Source: NCED01 sp035493955
GTDB taxonomy: Bacteria; Pseudomonadota; Alphaproteobacteria; Caulobacterales; Caulobacteraceae
Assembly: GCA_035493955.1 (NCBI GenBank)
Contig: DATJHI010000001.1
Coordinates: forward strand, 1 to 64,000
Direction: 5' to 3'
Length of the DNA stretch: 64,000 nt
Shown: positions 39,254 through 47,930 of the stretch, one piece after another
Layout: every line of letters begins with the position of its first letter
How positions within the stretch are numbered: the first letter of the stretch is position 1
Translations under genes and position numbers: made by a program
The notes under the pieces: generated by a model
The model's input: only the letters and a program-made list of their open reading frames with translations
The model's database searches: none
Told to the model about the DNA's origin: nothing

Positions 39254-41263
39254 ATGCTCGCGCAATTGGTCAATCGCGCTCTCGCCCTGCATCAGGGCGG
39301 GCGCCTGTTGGAGGCGGAGGGCGCCTATCGCCAGGCGATGGCGGCGGGCGCGTCCTCCAACCCGCAGGTCCAGCACTACTACGCCGCGCTGCTCTACCAG
39401 TTGCAGCGTCTGCCGGAGGCCCTGGCCGCCGTCGAGGCCTCGTTGCGCCTGGCGCCCCGCGAGGTCGAGTCCCTCATCTTGCAGGGCGTCCTCCTGCAGT
39501 CGCTGGACCGCGCCGAGGACGCGCTGTCGAGTTTCAGTAAGGCCGCGCGCGTCACGCCGAACTCCCCGGACGTCTGGTACAACCAAGGGGTCGCGTTGGA
39601 GGCGCTGGGCCGCCTGAAGGAGGCCTTGACGGCCTTCGACCGTTCGCTTGGCCTCCAGCCGTCGCCTCTCGCCTGGCACAACAGGGGGGCGGTCTTGCGC
39701 CGGCTGGGCCGTCCGGCCGAGGCGCTGGAAAGCATAGAGCGGGCCCTGGCCGCGGCGAAGGACCTGGCGCCCTCCTGGTTCAACAAGGCGTTGATCCTTT
39801 GGGAGCTGGCGCGCAACGATGAGGCGCTGGCTGCGTTCGACCGGCTCCTGACCCTCCAGCCGGAATACCCCGAGGCCTGGAGCCAGCGGTCGGCCCTGCT
39901 TTACACCATGGAGCAGTGGGAGCCGGCGGCGGCCAGCGCCGAGCGGGCGGTCCGGCTCCAGCCCGGCCACGCCGCGGGCTGGACCAATCTGGGCTACGCC
40001 CTGGTGAAGCTCGATCGTCCGGCCGAAGCGCTCACGGCCTTGGACCGCTCGCTCGCCATCCGGCCCGAGCAGGAGTCGGTCTGGCGGCTCCGGGGCGGCG
40101 TCCTCGCCGACTTCGGCCGTCACCCCGAGGCATTGCAAAGTTTCGAGCGCGCCGCCGCCCTCGACCCGCGGTCGTGGGAGGCTCACGTCGGACGGGCGCA
40201 AGCTTTGGGCAAGCTGCGACGCTACGACGAGGCCATGGGGGCCTACGACGCGGCGTCCGCCGCGGCGCCGGAACGGTTCGACATCTGGCTCGACCGCAGC
40301 CTTGCCCAGACGACCTTCCAGCGCTTCGACGAGTCGCTTGCTTCGATCGACCGCGCCGCGGAGATCGCGCCCGAGGCGCCCCCCGTCCTGTTCTCGCGGG
40401 GCAAGCTGCTATGCGAGTTGCGCCGCGTGGGGGAGGGACTGGATCTCCTGGCCCGCCACGCCCGCCTGATCTATGCCGAGGGAGGGGCCGACGAGCCTCA
40501 ACGCGCTCCGGAGGCCAAGCAGCGCCATGACGAGGAGCAGCGGGCCTGGCTGGCCGCGCGCGGGGTCGCGCCGGGCGGCTTCCACATCGATGGCGGCGAC
40601 CGGGTCCCCGGGCCGGCGGTGAACCCCGCCAATCGCGAGGGGGCGGCCGAGCGCTGGGCCGCCGCCGACCCTGCGATGGTCATCATCGACTCCCTGCTGA
40701 CCCCGCCGGCCCTGGAGGGCCTGAGGCGCTTCTGCCTGGGCTCGACGGTGTGGCGCAAGTCGTTCCGCCAGGGCTACCTGGGCGCCTTTGTCGACCACGG
40801 CTTCGCCTGTCCCCTGCTGGCGCAGATCGCCGAGGAGATGCAGGAGGTCTTCCCGACCATCGTGGGCGACCATGGTCTCCTGACCACCTGGGGCTTCAAG
40901 TACGACAGCCGGCTCGGCGGCATTCGCATCCACGCGGACCAGGCGGCGGTGAACGTCAACTTCTGGATCACGCCGGAATCGGCGAACCTCAATCCCGAAA
41001 GCGGAGGCATGGTGATCTGGGACGCCGCCGCGCCGGCGGACTGGGAGTTCCGGCGCTACAACGGCGACGACGACGCGGTCCGCGCCTTTCTGGCCGAGGC
41101 CGGCTCCAAGCCGATCACGGTGCCCTACCGCGAGAACCGGGCGGTGATCTTCGATTCCGACCTGTTCCACGAGACGGACCGGATCGAGTTCCGCGAGGGG
41201 TACGAGAATCGCCGGATCAACGTGACCATGCTGTTCGGGCGGCGCACCTTCTACAACACGTGA
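39254..41263 (+). CDS. TPR protein fused to a 2OG-Fe(II) oxygenase-like domain
   Basis: 669 residues with AAGGAAGGGGG right before the ATG. Residues 1-410 are about eleven TPR units (repeated W-N-G-L/A-Y-E-A-FD, e.g. SPDVWYNQGVALEALGRLKEA). Residues about 475-669 form a double-stranded beta-helix domain: VIIDSLLTPPALEGLRRFC at its start, the metal motif HADQAAVNVNFW (His-x-Asp), a distal His in FDSDLFHETD, and the 2OG-binding Arg in ENRRINVTMLFG. This is the architecture of prolyl/aspartyl hydroxylase-like oxygenases that modify proteins or glycans. No signal peptide, so cytoplasmic. The substrate is unknown; the TPR array probably selects a protein partner. Confidence 0.85.
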   Translation: MLAQLVNRALALHQGGRLLEAEGAYRQAMAAGASSNPQVQHYYAALLYQLQRLPEALAAVEASLRLAPREVESLILQGVLLQSLDRAEDALSSFSKAARVTPNSPDVWYNQGVALEALGRLKEALTAFDRSLGLQPSPLAWHNRGAVLRRLGRPAEALESIERALAAAKDLAPSWFNKALILWELARNDEALAAFDRLLTLQPEYPEAWSQRSALLYTMEQWEPAAASAERAVRLQPGHAAGWTNLGYALVKLDRPAEALTALDRSLAIRPEQESVWRLRGGVLADFGRHPEALQSFERAAALDPRSWEAHVGRAQALGKLRRYDEAMGAYDAASAAAPERFDIWLDRSLAQTTFQRFDESLASIDRAAEIAPEAPPVLFSRGKLLCELRRVGEGLDLLARHARLIYAEGGADEPQRAPEAKQRHDEEQRAWLAARGVAPGGFHIDGGDRVPGPAVNPANREGAAERWAAADPAMVIIDSLLTPPALEGLRRFCLGSTVWRKSFRQGYLGAFVDHGFACPLLAQIAEEMQEVFPTIVGDHGLLTTWGFKYDSRLGGIRIHADQAAVNVNFWITPESANLNPESGGMVIWDAAAPADWEFRRYNGDDDAVRAFLAEAGSKPITVPYRENRAVIFDSDLFHETDRIEFREGYENRRINVTMLFGRRTFYNT

Positions 41264-41340
41264 GGCGGCGACCGTCGCAATTCCCCTGCGACTGGCTTAT
41301 TGTCCCCGCAACGGCCGGGTCCAAGGCCAGGGAGGCCCTG

Positions 41341-41805
41341 ATGATCACGCTGACGGTCAACGGAAAGCAGCATCAGCTCGATGTCGAGGACGACGCGCCG
41401 CTCCTGTGGGTGCTGCGGGACGAGCTCGGGCTCACGGGCACCAAGTTCGGCTGCGGCATCGCTGCCTGCGGCGCCTGCACCGTGCAGATCGACGGGGTGG
41501 CCCAGCGCAGCTGCATCCTTCCGGCCAGCCGGGCGGCGGGCAAGCAGATCACCACCATCGAGGGCCTGTCGCCCACCAGCAGCCACCCGGTCCAGGTCGC
41601 CTGGGCGGCCGAGGACGTGCCCCAGTGCGGCTACTGCCAGTCCGGCCAGATCATGGCGGCGGCGGCTTTCCTTAAGACCCACCCCGAGCCCACCGACGCG
41701 GACATCGACCAGGGGATTACCAACCTCTGCCGTTGCGGCACCTATCCGCGCATCAAGAAGGCCATCCATAAGGCCGCGGCCCTGGCCGCCGGCAAGAAGG
41801 CGTGA
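41341..41805 (+). CDS. [2Fe-2S] subunit of a molybdopterin oxidoreductase (IorA-like)
   Basis: 154 residues with both [2Fe-2S] sites: Cys38-Cys43-Cys46-Cys58 (plant-ferredoxin type) and Cys96-Cys99-Cys130-Cys132 (CGYCQSGQ, LCRCG). This is the small subunit of isoquinoline-1-oxidoreductase/aldehyde dehydrogenase type enzymes. AGGGAGG precedes the ATG; the gene overlaps or nearly abuts the large-subunit gene. It passes electrons from the Mo centre to an unidentified acceptor, since no third (cytochrome) subunit is adjacent. Confidence 0.92.
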   Translation: MITLTVNGKQHQLDVEDDAPLLWVLRDELGLTGTKFGCGIAACGACTVQIDGVAQRSCILPASRAAGKQITTIEGLSPTSSHPVQVAWAAEDVPQCGYCQSGQIMAAAAFLKTHPEPTDADIDQGITNLCRCGTYPRIKKAIHKAAALAAGKKA

Positions 41806-41810
41806 CCGCC

Positions 41811-43997
41811 ATGGAAAACCCCCACGCCGCCCTCAACCGCCGCACCGTGGTCTTCGCCGGCGTTTCCGCCGCCGGGGGCCTGGCCATCGGCATGCCGCTC
41901 GCGGCCAATGCCGCCATCGCCGGCTTCCAGAAGATCACCCTGGCCGACGGTCAGAACCAGCACGGGGAAATGACCGCCTGGCTGGTGATCGACCCGGACA
42001 ATTCGGTCACCATCCGCATCCCGCACCAGGAGATGGGGCAGGGCACCTCCACCGCCCTGGCCATGCTGGTGGCGGAGGAGCTGGAGTGCGACTGGGCCAA
42101 GGTGCGTATTGAATACGCCTCGGCCAATCGCAACCGGCGCGAGGGCGGCAAGCTCTACGGCGGCATGCAGACGGTGGGCAGCCAGGGAGTGCGCACCTCG
42201 GTCGCCATGATGCAGCAGGCCGGCGCCAGCGCCCGGGAGCGCCTGCGTATGGCCGCCGCCCGGCAGTGGAAGGTCGATCCTGCCCAGTGCAGCATCGAGT
42301 CCGGCAAGTGCCTCTACAAGGCCTCCAACAAGACCCTCAGCTATGGCCAGCTGGCCCCCGCCGCCGCCCTGATCAAGCTCGACGTCGAGCCCGCGACCCG
42401 GCCGCCCGAGCAATACAAGCTGGTCGGCAAGTGGACGCCCCGGCTCGACACCGCGCCCAAGCTGAACGGCTCGGCCCAGTTCGGCATCGACGCCCAGGTC
42501 CCGGGCATGGTCTACGCAGCCGTGATCTCCTGCCCCGAGTTCGGCGGCGCGTTGAAGGCCGTCGACGAGGCCCCGATCCAGGGCCGCCGCGGCCTGATCG
42601 GGGTGGTCAGGATGGGCGATGCGGTGGCGGTGGTCGCCGACCGGTACTGGCGCGCCAAGCAGGCTCTCGACAAGTTGAAGCCCGAGTGGGCGGACGGCGG
42701 AAACGCCAAGGTCGGCTCGGCCCAGTTGGACCAGGCCTATCGCGACGCCCTGGACGGTCCCCTGGTCACGGCCAAGAACGTCGGCGACGCGGCCGCCGCC
42801 CTGACGGCGCCGAACGCCAAGGTGGTCGAGGCCCTCTACGAGGTCCCCTACCTGTCGCATTCGCCGATGGAGCCGCTGAACTGCACGGTGCAACTGAAGC
42901 CCGATCGGGTGGACGTCTGGATCGGCACCCAGTCGCCGATGGCGGTGCTGCAGCTCGCGGCCAAGGAGACCGGCGTCGCGCCCGAGAACATCTATGTCCA
43001 CAACACCTTTGTCGGCGGCGGTTTCGGCCGGCGCACCGAGCACGACGAACTGGTCCACGCCATCGCCGTGGCCAAACAGGTCGGCAAGCCGGTCAAGCTG
43101 ATCTGGCACCGTGAGCAGGACATCCGCCGCGACCGCTACCGCCCGCAGGCGGCGGTGCGGTTCAAGGCGGTGATGGGCCAGGACAACAAGCCGACCACGA
43201 TCTCGACCCAGGTGGCGGTGGGCTCGCTGCTGCGCTCCCTCGGCTACAGCAAGGTGGAGAACGGGGTCGAACCGATGGCGGTGGAGGTGCTGGCCACCCA
43301 CGCCTACCAGATCCCCAACAACCACGTCGGCCTGATGCTGAAGAACACCCACGTGCCGGTGATGTTCTGGCGCAGCGTCGGCGCCTCCCAGAACACCTTC
43401 TTCCTGGAAAGCTTCATCGACGAGCTGGCGCATGAGGCGGGGGCTGACCCCTATCAATTCCGCCGGGCCATGCTGACCGACCGGCCGGACTATCTCGCCG
43501 TGCTCGACACCATCGCCAAGAATGGCTCCTGGGGCGAACCCATGCCCAAGGGCCGCGGGCGCGGCATCGCCGTGGTCGAGGCCTACGGCACGGTCACCGG
43601 CCAGGTGATCGAGGTGACGGTCACGAAGGACGGCAAGCTGACGGTGGACCGGGTGGTGGCGGCGGTGGACTGCTATCATGCGGTCAACCCCAACACGATC
43701 GCCCAGCAGATCGAGGGCGGGGTGATCTATGGCCTGACCGCGGCGCTGCACGGCGAGATCACCATCAAGGATGGGGCCCCGGTCCAGGGCAATTTCAACA
43801 CCTATCCGCTGTTGAAGATGGCCGAGACGCCGAAGATCGACGTGCATCTGGCCCTGACCGGCGGAAAGGCCTGGGGCGGCATCGGCGAACCGTCGGTGGC
43901 GCCGCTGGCGCCGGCCCTGTGCAACGCCATCTTCGCCGCTACCGGCAAGCGAATCCGCAAGCTGCCGCTCAAGCACGCCGACTTGAGCTGGGCCTAG
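41811..43997 (+). CDS. Molybdopterin-binding subunit, isoquinoline-1-oxidoreductase beta type (IorB-like)
   Basis: 728 residues. The ATG at 41811 is favoured over the overlapping GTG at 41802 by ribosome-site spacing. A twin-arginine stretch (LNRRTVVFAGVSAAGGLAIG) suggests Tat export of the folded complex to the periplasm together with IorA. The Mo-cofactor domains have HQEMGQGTST, VHNTFVGGGFGRRTE, FWRSVGASQNTFFLESFIDELA and near the C-terminus GGIGEPSVAPLAPAL with the catalytic Glu. Family members hydroxylate N-heterocycles or oxidise aldehydes. The moa operon 13 kb away can supply the cofactor; a XdhC/CoxI maturation factor is not in the window. Confidence 0.9.
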   Translation: MENPHAALNRRTVVFAGVSAAGGLAIGMPLAANAAIAGFQKITLADGQNQHGEMTAWLVIDPDNSVTIRIPHQEMGQGTSTALAMLVAEELECDWAKVRIEYASANRNRREGGKLYGGMQTVGSQGVRTSVAMMQQAGASARERLRMAAARQWKVDPAQCSIESGKCLYKASNKTLSYGQLAPAAALIKLDVEPATRPPEQYKLVGKWTPRLDTAPKLNGSAQFGIDAQVPGMVYAAVISCPEFGGALKAVDEAPIQGRRGLIGVVRMGDAVAVVADRYWRAKQALDKLKPEWADGGNAKVGSAQLDQAYRDALDGPLVTAKNVGDAAAALTAPNAKVVEALYEVPYLSHSPMEPLNCTVQLKPDRVDVWIGTQSPMAVLQLAAKETGVAPENIYVHNTFVGGGFGRRTEHDELVHAIAVAKQVGKPVKLIWHREQDIRRDRYRPQAAVRFKAVMGQDNKPTTISTQVAVGSLLRSLGYSKVENGVEPMAVEVLATHAYQIPNNHVGLMLKNTHVPVMFWRSVGASQNTFFLESFIDELAHEAGADPYQFRRAMLTDRPDYLAVLDTIAKNGSWGEPMPKGRGRGIAVVEAYGTVTGQVIEVTVTKDGKLTVDRVVAAVDCYHAVNPNTIAQQIEGGVIYGLTAALHGEITIKDGAPVQGNFNTYPLLKMAETPKIDVHLALTGGKAWGGIGEPSVAPLAPALCNAIFAATGKRIRKLPLKHADLSWA

Positions 43998-44007
43998 CAG
44001 GATTTGC

Positions 44008-44041
44008 CATCCCGGATCGGCCTTGGCGGCCGTCCGGGATG
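44008..44041. repeat. CATCCCGGA palindrome between convergent genes
   Basis: CATCCCGGA (44008-44016) and TCCGGGATG (44033-44041) flank a GGCC/GGCC inner stem. The same core is widely scattered between genes in Caulobacterales and related groups as an intergenic palindromic repeat. Here it lies between two converging stops, so it also serves as a hairpin terminator. Confidence 0.6.
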
Positions 44042-44052
44042 ACGATCCAGGA

Positions 44053-44781
44053 TCAGTTCACCGCGAAGCAGTAGAACAGGCCGGCGCCGCCGGTGGCCAC
44101 CAGGCCCGCCTGGTTGCAGCCGCGGCTCGCGTGGGCCGAGTTCCACGAGCTGGTCCCGCCGCCCTGCTTGTCGGAGTGGCCGAGCTGCGCCGAGGGGCCC
44201 GTGCCCGGTGCGGCGCCTTGCGCCGCCGCGGCGTTCGACGTCCAGTTCGAGCAGGTCTTGTCCGCGCCGGCCGGATAGGCGCGGCCGTCTGGGGTGGAGC
44301 CCGTCAGCATGTCGTGCTGGTTCGGCATGTCTCCGACGCCGTTTACGGTCGCGCCCTTCTCGGTCAGCGAGACCTGCTTGCCCAGGGCGTTGCCCAAGCG
44401 GGCCATCTCCAGGGTGTCGCCGTGGAGCTGGGCGACGTTGTCGCCGATCTTCTGGCCCCTCTGGTTATACCAGGGCCCGGCGCCGATCCGATCGCGGGCG
44501 TTCACCGCCCCGGGTCCTTGGGTCGACAGATAGGCGTGCCAGGTGAGGCCGCCACGGCCGACAGCCGCCGCCAGGGCCTGGCAATGGGCGTCTGCGCCGG
44601 CCAGACCGCCGAGATTGGCGCCGTCGCCCTTGCCGACGCTGGTGACGAAGAAGGTCATCGGTTGCGGCGGGGGACCGGGCGGTCCGCCTGGGGCGCCGCC
44701 CGGCGGCTGGGCGATGGCGACGTAGGCGCCGGCCAGAAGGGCGAGCACGGCGCCCCCGGCCATGGGTACGATTTTGTTCAT
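44053..44781 (-). CDS. Secreted protein with a lectin/endostatin-like domain
   Basis: 242 residues from the ATG at 44781 (GGGGAGG upstream). A signal peptide (MNKIVPMAGGAVLALLAGAYVAIA) and a Pro/Gly-rich linker (PPGGAPGGPPGPPPQ) precede a domain of about 200 residues with FFVTSVGKGDGANLGGLAGADAHCQALA, AYLSTQGPGAVNARDRIGAGPWYN and GGAGLFYCFAVN, including an SRGCNQAGL cysteine motif. The order (A-D-xxCQ, WxAYLST, RD-RIG-GPWYN, CxxW, F-YCF) fits the C-type-lectin-like fold shared with endostatin. The ligand is unknown. It is single, with no partner gene. Confidence 0.7.
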   Translation of the reverse strand: MNKIVPMAGGAVLALLAGAYVAIAQPPGGAPGGPPGPPPQPMTFFVTSVGKGDGANLGGLAGADAHCQALAAAVGRGGLTWHAYLSTQGPGAVNARDRIGAGPWYNQRGQKIGDNVAQLHGDTLEMARLGNALGKQVSLTEKGATVNGVGDMPNQHDMLTGSTPDGRAYPAGADKTCSNWTSNAAAAQGAAPGTGPSAQLGHSDKQGGGTSSWNSAHASRGCNQAGLVATGGAGLFYCFAVN

Positions 44782-44942
44782 CGGGTTCCTCCCCTTGATC
44801 AGCCTTTTATGCACAGGCGCGGCACCCTAACCCTACGGACGCCTCGTCCGCTAGACACCGCCTGAAAGGCGATCCCGACTCGCGTCGTCGAACGGCCGAA
44901 ACCTCTTTGGTCGCTGTGCGCTCGACATACGTTAGGGGAAGC

Positions 44943-46571
44943 ATGCGCGCCTTCGCCACCCTCCTCGACCGGCTCTCCCTGACGGCGTCCCGCAACGCCA
45001 AGCTCAGGTTGGTGCGGGACTATCTGGCGGCCCAGCCGGACCCGGAGCGCGGCTGGGCCCTGGCCGCCCTCACCGGCGCCCTGTCCTTCGACGCGGCCAA
45101 GCCGGCTATGATCCGCAAGGCGGTCGAGACGCGGATGGACCCCCAGCTGTTCCGGTGGTCCTACGACTATGTCGGCGACCTGGCCGAGACCGTGGCCCTG
45201 GCCTGGCCCCGCCGGCCAGGCGCCAACCGCGAGCCGGACTTCTCCGAGGTCGTGGACACCCTGCGCACAGCTCACCGCAGCCAGACCCAGGCGTTGTTGG
45301 AGGGCTGGCTCGACGCCTGCGACGACGCGGACGCGCGCTGGGCCCTGCTGAAGCTGCTGACCGGAGGCCTGCGCGTCGGCCTGTCGGCGCGGCTGGCCAA
45401 ACAGGCGGCCGCCGACATCGCGCCGAAGTATGGCCACGTGGTCGAGGTCTCCGAGATAGAAGAGGTCTGGCACGGGCTGGAGCCGCCTTACGCCGAGCTG
45501 TTCGCCTGGCTGGAGGGGCGCAGTCCCCGCCCCGATCCTGAGGCGCCAGGGCGCTTTCGTCCGGTGATGCTGGCCCAGGCCGTCGACGAGGCGACCGATT
45601 TCGCCCGCTACGACCCGGCCGACTATGCCGCTGAGTGGAAGTGGGACGGGATTCGGGTCCAGGCGGTGCGTGAGGGCGGCGTGGCCCGGCTCTACAGCCG
45701 CACCGGCGACGAGATATCGGCCGCTTTTCCCGACCTGATGGGCGCGCTGGATTTCGAGGGTGTCCTGGACGGCGAACTGCTGGTGTTGCGGGACGGGTGC
45801 GTCGCCCCCTTCGCCGAACTGCAGCAGCGGCTGAACCGCAAGAGTGCGGACGCCAGGCTGATGGCGGCCTTCCCCGCCGGCATCCGCGCCTATGACCTGC
45901 TGTCGGATGCGGGCGTGGACCTGCGCAGCCTGCCGTTCGTGGAGCGTCGGGCGCGGCTGGAGGCCTTGGCGGCGCGCTGCCCGTCGTCGCGGCTGGACCT
46001 GTCGCCGATGGTGGCCTTCGACAGCTGGGAGGCCTTGGCGGCGATCCGGGCGGACCCGCCGGCCGGCGACCCCCTTTCGGCCGAGGGGCTGATGCTGAAA
46101 CGCTGGGACAGCCTGTATGAGGCGGGCCGGCCCAAGGGGCCCTGGTTCAAGTGGAAGCGCGACCCGTTCCTGGTCGATGCTGTGCTGATGTACGCCCAGC
46201 GCGGCCACGGCAAGCGCTCCAGCTTCTATTCCGACTACACCTTCGGGGTGTGGCGCGAAGGTGAGCTGACCCCGGTCGGCAAGGCCTATTTCGGCTTCAC
46301 CGACGAGGAGCTGAAGCAGATCGACAAGTTCGTCCGCGACCATACGGTCGAGCGCTTCGGCCCGGTGCGTTCGGTGCGGGCCGAACGGGGGTTCGGCCTG
46401 GTGTTCGAGGTGGCGTTCGAGGGATTGCAGCGCTCCACCCGCCACAAGTCGGGGGTGGCCATGCGCTTTCCCCGCATCAACCGCATCCGCTGGGATAAGC
46501 CGGCCGGGGAGGCCGACACCTTGGAGACGTTGGAGCGGATGCTGGAAAGGATCGAGGGCGGGCGGGGTTAG
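44943..46571 (+). CDS. ATP-dependent DNA ligase of the ligase/Lhr/exonuclease/PdeM repair set
   Basis: 542 residues from the ATG at 44943 (GGGGAAG upstream). The N-terminal domain (about 1-190) is helical; the adenylating Lys233 lies in AAEWKWDGIR, followed by the other nucleotidyltransferase motifs (SRTGDEIS, FEGVLDGELLV, EGLMLKRWDS) and an OB-fold with KWKRDPFLVDAVLMYAQRGHG. This is the ligase family found with a DEXH helicase, an MBL-fold exonuclease and the PdeM phosphoesterase. The helicase and PdeM are at 55.8-58.9 kb; the exonuclease is not in the window. The family is linked to DNA-damage repair, but its pathway is not well defined. Confidence 0.92.
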   Translation: MRAFATLLDRLSLTASRNAKLRLVRDYLAAQPDPERGWALAALTGALSFDAAKPAMIRKAVETRMDPQLFRWSYDYVGDLAETVALAWPRRPGANREPDFSEVVDTLRTAHRSQTQALLEGWLDACDDADARWALLKLLTGGLRVGLSARLAKQAAADIAPKYGHVVEVSEIEEVWHGLEPPYAELFAWLEGRSPRPDPEAPGRFRPVMLAQAVDEATDFARYDPADYAAEWKWDGIRVQAVREGGVARLYSRTGDEISAAFPDLMGALDFEGVLDGELLVLRDGCVAPFAELQQRLNRKSADARLMAAFPAGIRAYDLLSDAGVDLRSLPFVERRARLEALAARCPSSRLDLSPMVAFDSWEALAAIRADPPAGDPLSAEGLMLKRWDSLYEAGRPKGPWFKWKRDPFLVDAVLMYAQRGHGKRSSFYSDYTFGVWREGELTPVGKAYFGFTDEELKQIDKFVRDHTVERFGPVRSVRAERGFGLVFEVAFEGLQRSTRHKSGVAMRFPRINRIRWDKPAGEADTLETLERMLERIEGGRG

Positions 46572-46589
46572 GCGCTCGCGGCGCTGGGT

Positions 46590-47930
46590 CTACCCGTCGC
46601 TCCGCTCGGGGGCGCGGATGCGGCTCCAGGCCAGGATCCAGACCAGGATCGCCTGCACCCCGCCGGAAACGGCGGCGATGGCGGGCTGGACGGGGCTGGG
46701 GGTGAACAGCGCCATGCCGGTCTGGCCGCCGATCTGCGAACCGACGACGCCGCCGACGAAATAGGCCAGGAACAGGCCCAGCACCGCGCCGAAATCCCCC
46801 CGCCCGGGCCGCGGCCCGAAGCGGAAATAGGCGACGACGCCGAGGTCGCGAAGCAGGAAGGCGAAGGCCGCCAGGACCAAGAGGGCCGGGGGCGCGGCGG
46901 CGCCTTCCCCATGGGGACTGAGGGCCACGCCGATGACCGCGAGGGCGGCCAGCTTCACCGGCGCGATCACCGCCGGGGCGGCGTAGGCGGCGCCGGCCAG
47001 GTCGCGGGCGGCCAGGGCGTCGGCGAACCGACGCAACCGCACCCTGTCGGCAGGCTCGGCGAAGGCGCTGGCGTAGGCGCAGGCGGCGAACACCGCCCCG
47101 GCCACGGCGAATCGGGCGCCGACGCCCGCGTTGACCACGCCCGCCGCCCAGACCCCGGCGAACAGGGCGAAGAGCGGCCAGGCCCAGGGAAAGTTCTCCA
47201 TCTGCAGCTCAAGCCGCATCAGCCGCCAGGCGGCGACCAGGGCCCAGGCGGCGAAGGCCAGCAACGAGCCGGCCAGGAACCAGCCGCCCGGGATGGCCAG
47301 ACCCCACCAGACCACCTTGCCTAAACCCGCCGTGATCCACTCCATCGGCCCGCCCAGGCCCTGACCCCGGGTCGGCAGCACCTTGGCCAGGGCGGAGGCG
47401 ACGACGATCAATCCGACCAGGCCGCCCAGGGTGAAACGGAAGGCCCCGCTGCGGCCTTCGGCCCGAGCCCTGCGCACGCCGACCAGGGCCAGGGCCATGG
47501 AGCCGGCCTGGAGCAGGACGGCCGCCCCGATCCCGGAAATCGCCGCCTGCAGGACCCTGTCGCCACCGCCGGTCATCCCCGTGGCGACCGTCGCCAGGAC
47601 CAGGCCGGTGGAGGCGGCGATCCAGGCCAGGCTGGTGGCGCCGAACAGCTTGCCCCAGGCCATCTCCCAGGGGGTGAGGGCGGACAGGCGCTGGAAGTCC
47701 CAGGTGCGCTGCATCACCTCGTCGGCGACGGCGCGGCCCGCGATCCGCGGCGCCCACAGCAGGGCCGCGACCAGGAAGACCGCGGCCCCGGCCACGCCCA
47801 GGGCGTGCAAAGGGAATTGCCCGCCGATCAGCACGGCGGCGCCATACACCGCGGCGAGGACCACGGCGGTCCAGGCCCATCGCCTCGGCCCCGCCTCCAG
47901 CCAAAGGTTGCGCTGGAATTCCGGGTTCAT
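46590..47930 (-). CDS. ABC exporter permease subunit
   Basis: 446 residues with about 10-12 membrane helices and no soluble domain. It begins MNPEFQRNLWLEAGPRRW and has WDFQRLSALTPWEMAWGKLFGATSLAW after helix 2, a sequence typical of permeases paired with CcmA/NatA-like ATPases. Its start overlaps the ATPase gene stop by four bases. The substrate is unknown. Confidence 0.8.
   Translation of the reverse strand: MNPEFQRNLWLEAGPRRWAWTAVVLAAVYGAAVLIGGQFPLHALGVAGAAVFLVAALLWAPRIAGRAVADEVMQRTWDFQRLSALTPWEMAWGKLFGATSLAWIAASTGLVLATVATGMTGGGDRVLQAAISGIGAAVLLQAGSMALALVGVRRARAEGRSGAFRFTLGGLVGLIVVASALAKVLPTRGQGLGGPMEWITAGLGKVVWWGLAIPGGWFLAGSLLAFAAWALVAAWRLMRLELQMENFPWAWPLFALFAGVWAAGVVNAGVGARFAVAGAVFAACAYASAFAEPADRVRLRRFADALAARDLAGAAYAAPAVIAPVKLAALAVIGVALSPHGEGAAAPPALLVLAAFAFLLRDLGVVAYFRFGPRPGRGDFGAVLGLFLAYFVGGVVGSQIGGQTGMALFTPSPVQPAIAAVSGGVQAILVWILAWSRIRAPERSDG

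Noticed and set aside
41742..43976. A 744-residue open frame on the minus strand
   Set aside because: It lies wholly opposite the Mo-hydroxylase genes, has no domain signature, and is the usual GC-rich antisense shadow.
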